The translations under genes and the position numbers were made by a program. 6,324 nucleotides of DNA from an uncultured Oscillospiraceae bacterium (GTDB lineage Bacteria > Bacillota > Clostridia > Oscillospirales > Oscillospiraceae), in the NCBI GenBank assembly GCA_947631805.1, contig CANRNA010000110.1, positions 1 through 6,324 on the forward strand, in the 5' to 3' direction. Position 1 is the stretch's first letter. Each line of letters opens with the position of its first letter. Below are positions 5,719 to 6,324 of the stretch, one piece after another. The notes under the pieces are model-generated. The model was not told where the DNA came from. It ran no database searches and worked only from the letters and a program-made list of their open reading frames with translations.

Positions 5719-6324
5719 TCACTCGGCTTCCAGCGTGAACAGGGTCTCGCCGCCTGCCTCGTCCAGATAGCTCTCCTGGGTGGTGTCATAGCTGTAGCCC
5801 TCGGGGACCTTGATGACCTGGATGTGATAGGCAAAGCTGGGATAGACGAACGAGATCATGCCGTCCGCGTCGGAGGTCATGGGGGTGCAGGTGCTGTCGT
5901 CGCACACGTTGGCGATGACGCCCTCCACGGGCGCGCCGTCCCCGTCCTCGAATACCAGGGTGTAGAGCGAGTAGCCCTCGGGGACCTCACCGGCGGCGTA
6001 GGCCAGCTCGTCGGTGGAGGGCTCGGAGCCGTCGGCATAGGCCCAGGAACCGGCCACCTCGTCGTTTTCATCCCGGAAGTTGCTGTCCACGAACCGGTTG
6101 ACGTTCTGCTCGTCGGCGAAATAGAACGCGTATATGGGCTCCTCGTGGGGAGCGGGGGCCAGGGAGATGTAGCAGTAATCGTAGCCGGTGGTCTCCATGC
6201 TGTCGATGCCGGTGGTGACGGTGTAGCCGTCCTCCTCCAGGCAGGTGCTCAGGCAGTCGCCGGAGCCGTCATAGTAGCAGTAGTAGGAGGCCCCGTCCGG
6301 GTCCACGCCCTCGGCCAGGGTGGC
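5719..6324 (-). CDS. Acidic, probably extracytoplasmic protein with C-terminal Cna-B/SpaA-like domain; N-terminus beyond window
   Basis: The frame is open from the right edge to a TGA at 5721-5719, giving 201 C-terminal residues. An in-frame GTG at 6306-6304 lacks a ribosome site and sits inside continuing coding sequence, so the true start is outside the window. The last 80 or so residues (from LYTLVFEDGDGAPVEGV to the end) read as a Cna-B/SpaA-like beta-sandwich: a prealbumin-like fold with PVEGVxxxVC, SDADG and KVPEGYSYD landmarks. The preceding part has CYYDGSGDC, an aromatic and Asp/Glu-rich segment and no membrane helix. Cysteines occur in close pairs (for example VCDDSTC), consistent with disulfides outside the cytoplasm. 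There is one lysine and a great excess of Asp and Glu. No LPXTG sorting motif is present at the C-terminus, so a lipoprotein or signal peptide N-terminus is expected but unseen. Role unknown; possibly surface binding or envelope. It is convergent with the small RNA. Confidence 0.8.
   Translation of the reverse strand, partial: ATLAEGVDPDGASYYCYYDGSGDCLSTCLEEDGYTVTTGIDSMETTGYDYCYISLAPAPHEEPIYAFYFADEQNVNRFVDSNFRDENDEVAGSWAYADGSEPSTDELAYAAGEVPEGYSLYTLVFEDGDGAPVEGVIANVCDDSTCTPMTSDADGMISFVYPSFAYHIQVIKVPEGYSYDTTQESYLDEAGGETLFTLEAE

Noticed and set aside
5719..6306. GTG at 6306-6304 as the true start of the Cna-B-like protein
   Set aside because: The frame stays open and protein-like to the window edge, no Shine-Dalgarno precedes the GTG, and no signal peptide follows it.
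1..6324. CRISPR array, insertion sequence, tRNA or rRNA
   Set aside because: No regularly spaced repeats, transposase frames, terminal inverted repeats or tRNA/rRNA signatures were seen on either strand.

Overview
This is a GC-rich stretch (about two thirds G+C by eye) with strong AGGAGG-type ribosome binding sites and AT-rich, near-consensus sigma-70/sigma-A promoters. Together with the protein types, this suggests a high-GC Clostridia chromosome, probably a gut Oscillospiraceae/Flavonifractor-like bacterium. The lineage is inferred from style, not from a marker gene.

Layout. Positions 1-4870 hold two leftward (minus-strand) genes in one tight operon. The promoter-proximal gene (2180-4870) encodes a complete 896-residue GH94-type inverting glycoside phosphorylase, most like laminaribiose phosphorylases. 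Its stop codon is 13 bases from the start of a second, larger phosphorylase-like protein (1-2166) that runs off the left edge. That second protein resembles the roughly 1,100-residue 'cellobiose phosphorylase' (COG3459) group, possibly GH149. The pair looks like a cytoplasmic system that phosphorolyses beta-glucans or oligosaccharides to glucose 1-phosphate, perhaps of the beta-1,3 (laminari-) type. Neither specificity can be read securely from sequence.

Positions 4871-5200 are a divergent control region. It has a candidate leftward promoter for the phosphorylase operon and a good rightward promoter with an A/T-rich upstream tract. The rightward promoter drives a roughly 98-base, hairpin-rich leader and a small XRE/Cro-type DNA-binding protein (5201-5452). 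The head-to-head arrangement makes this protein a natural candidate regulator of the phosphorylase operon and of itself.

Positions 5453-5718 encode no convincing protein but are not empty. They hold a 12-bp perfect hairpin, then a textbook-perfect promoter (TTGACA, 17 bp, TATAAT) whose whole spacer is purine. About 150 bases of strongly structured, ATG-free sequence follow, ending in a hairpin with A- and T-rich flanks. This is best read as an independent small non-coding RNA whose terminator is shared with the convergent gene to its right. I did not recognise its family.

Positions 5719-6324 are the C-terminal part of a leftward gene for a very acidic, cysteine-containing, probably extracytoplasmic protein ending in a Cna-B/SpaA-like beta-sandwich. 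Its start lies beyond the right edge.
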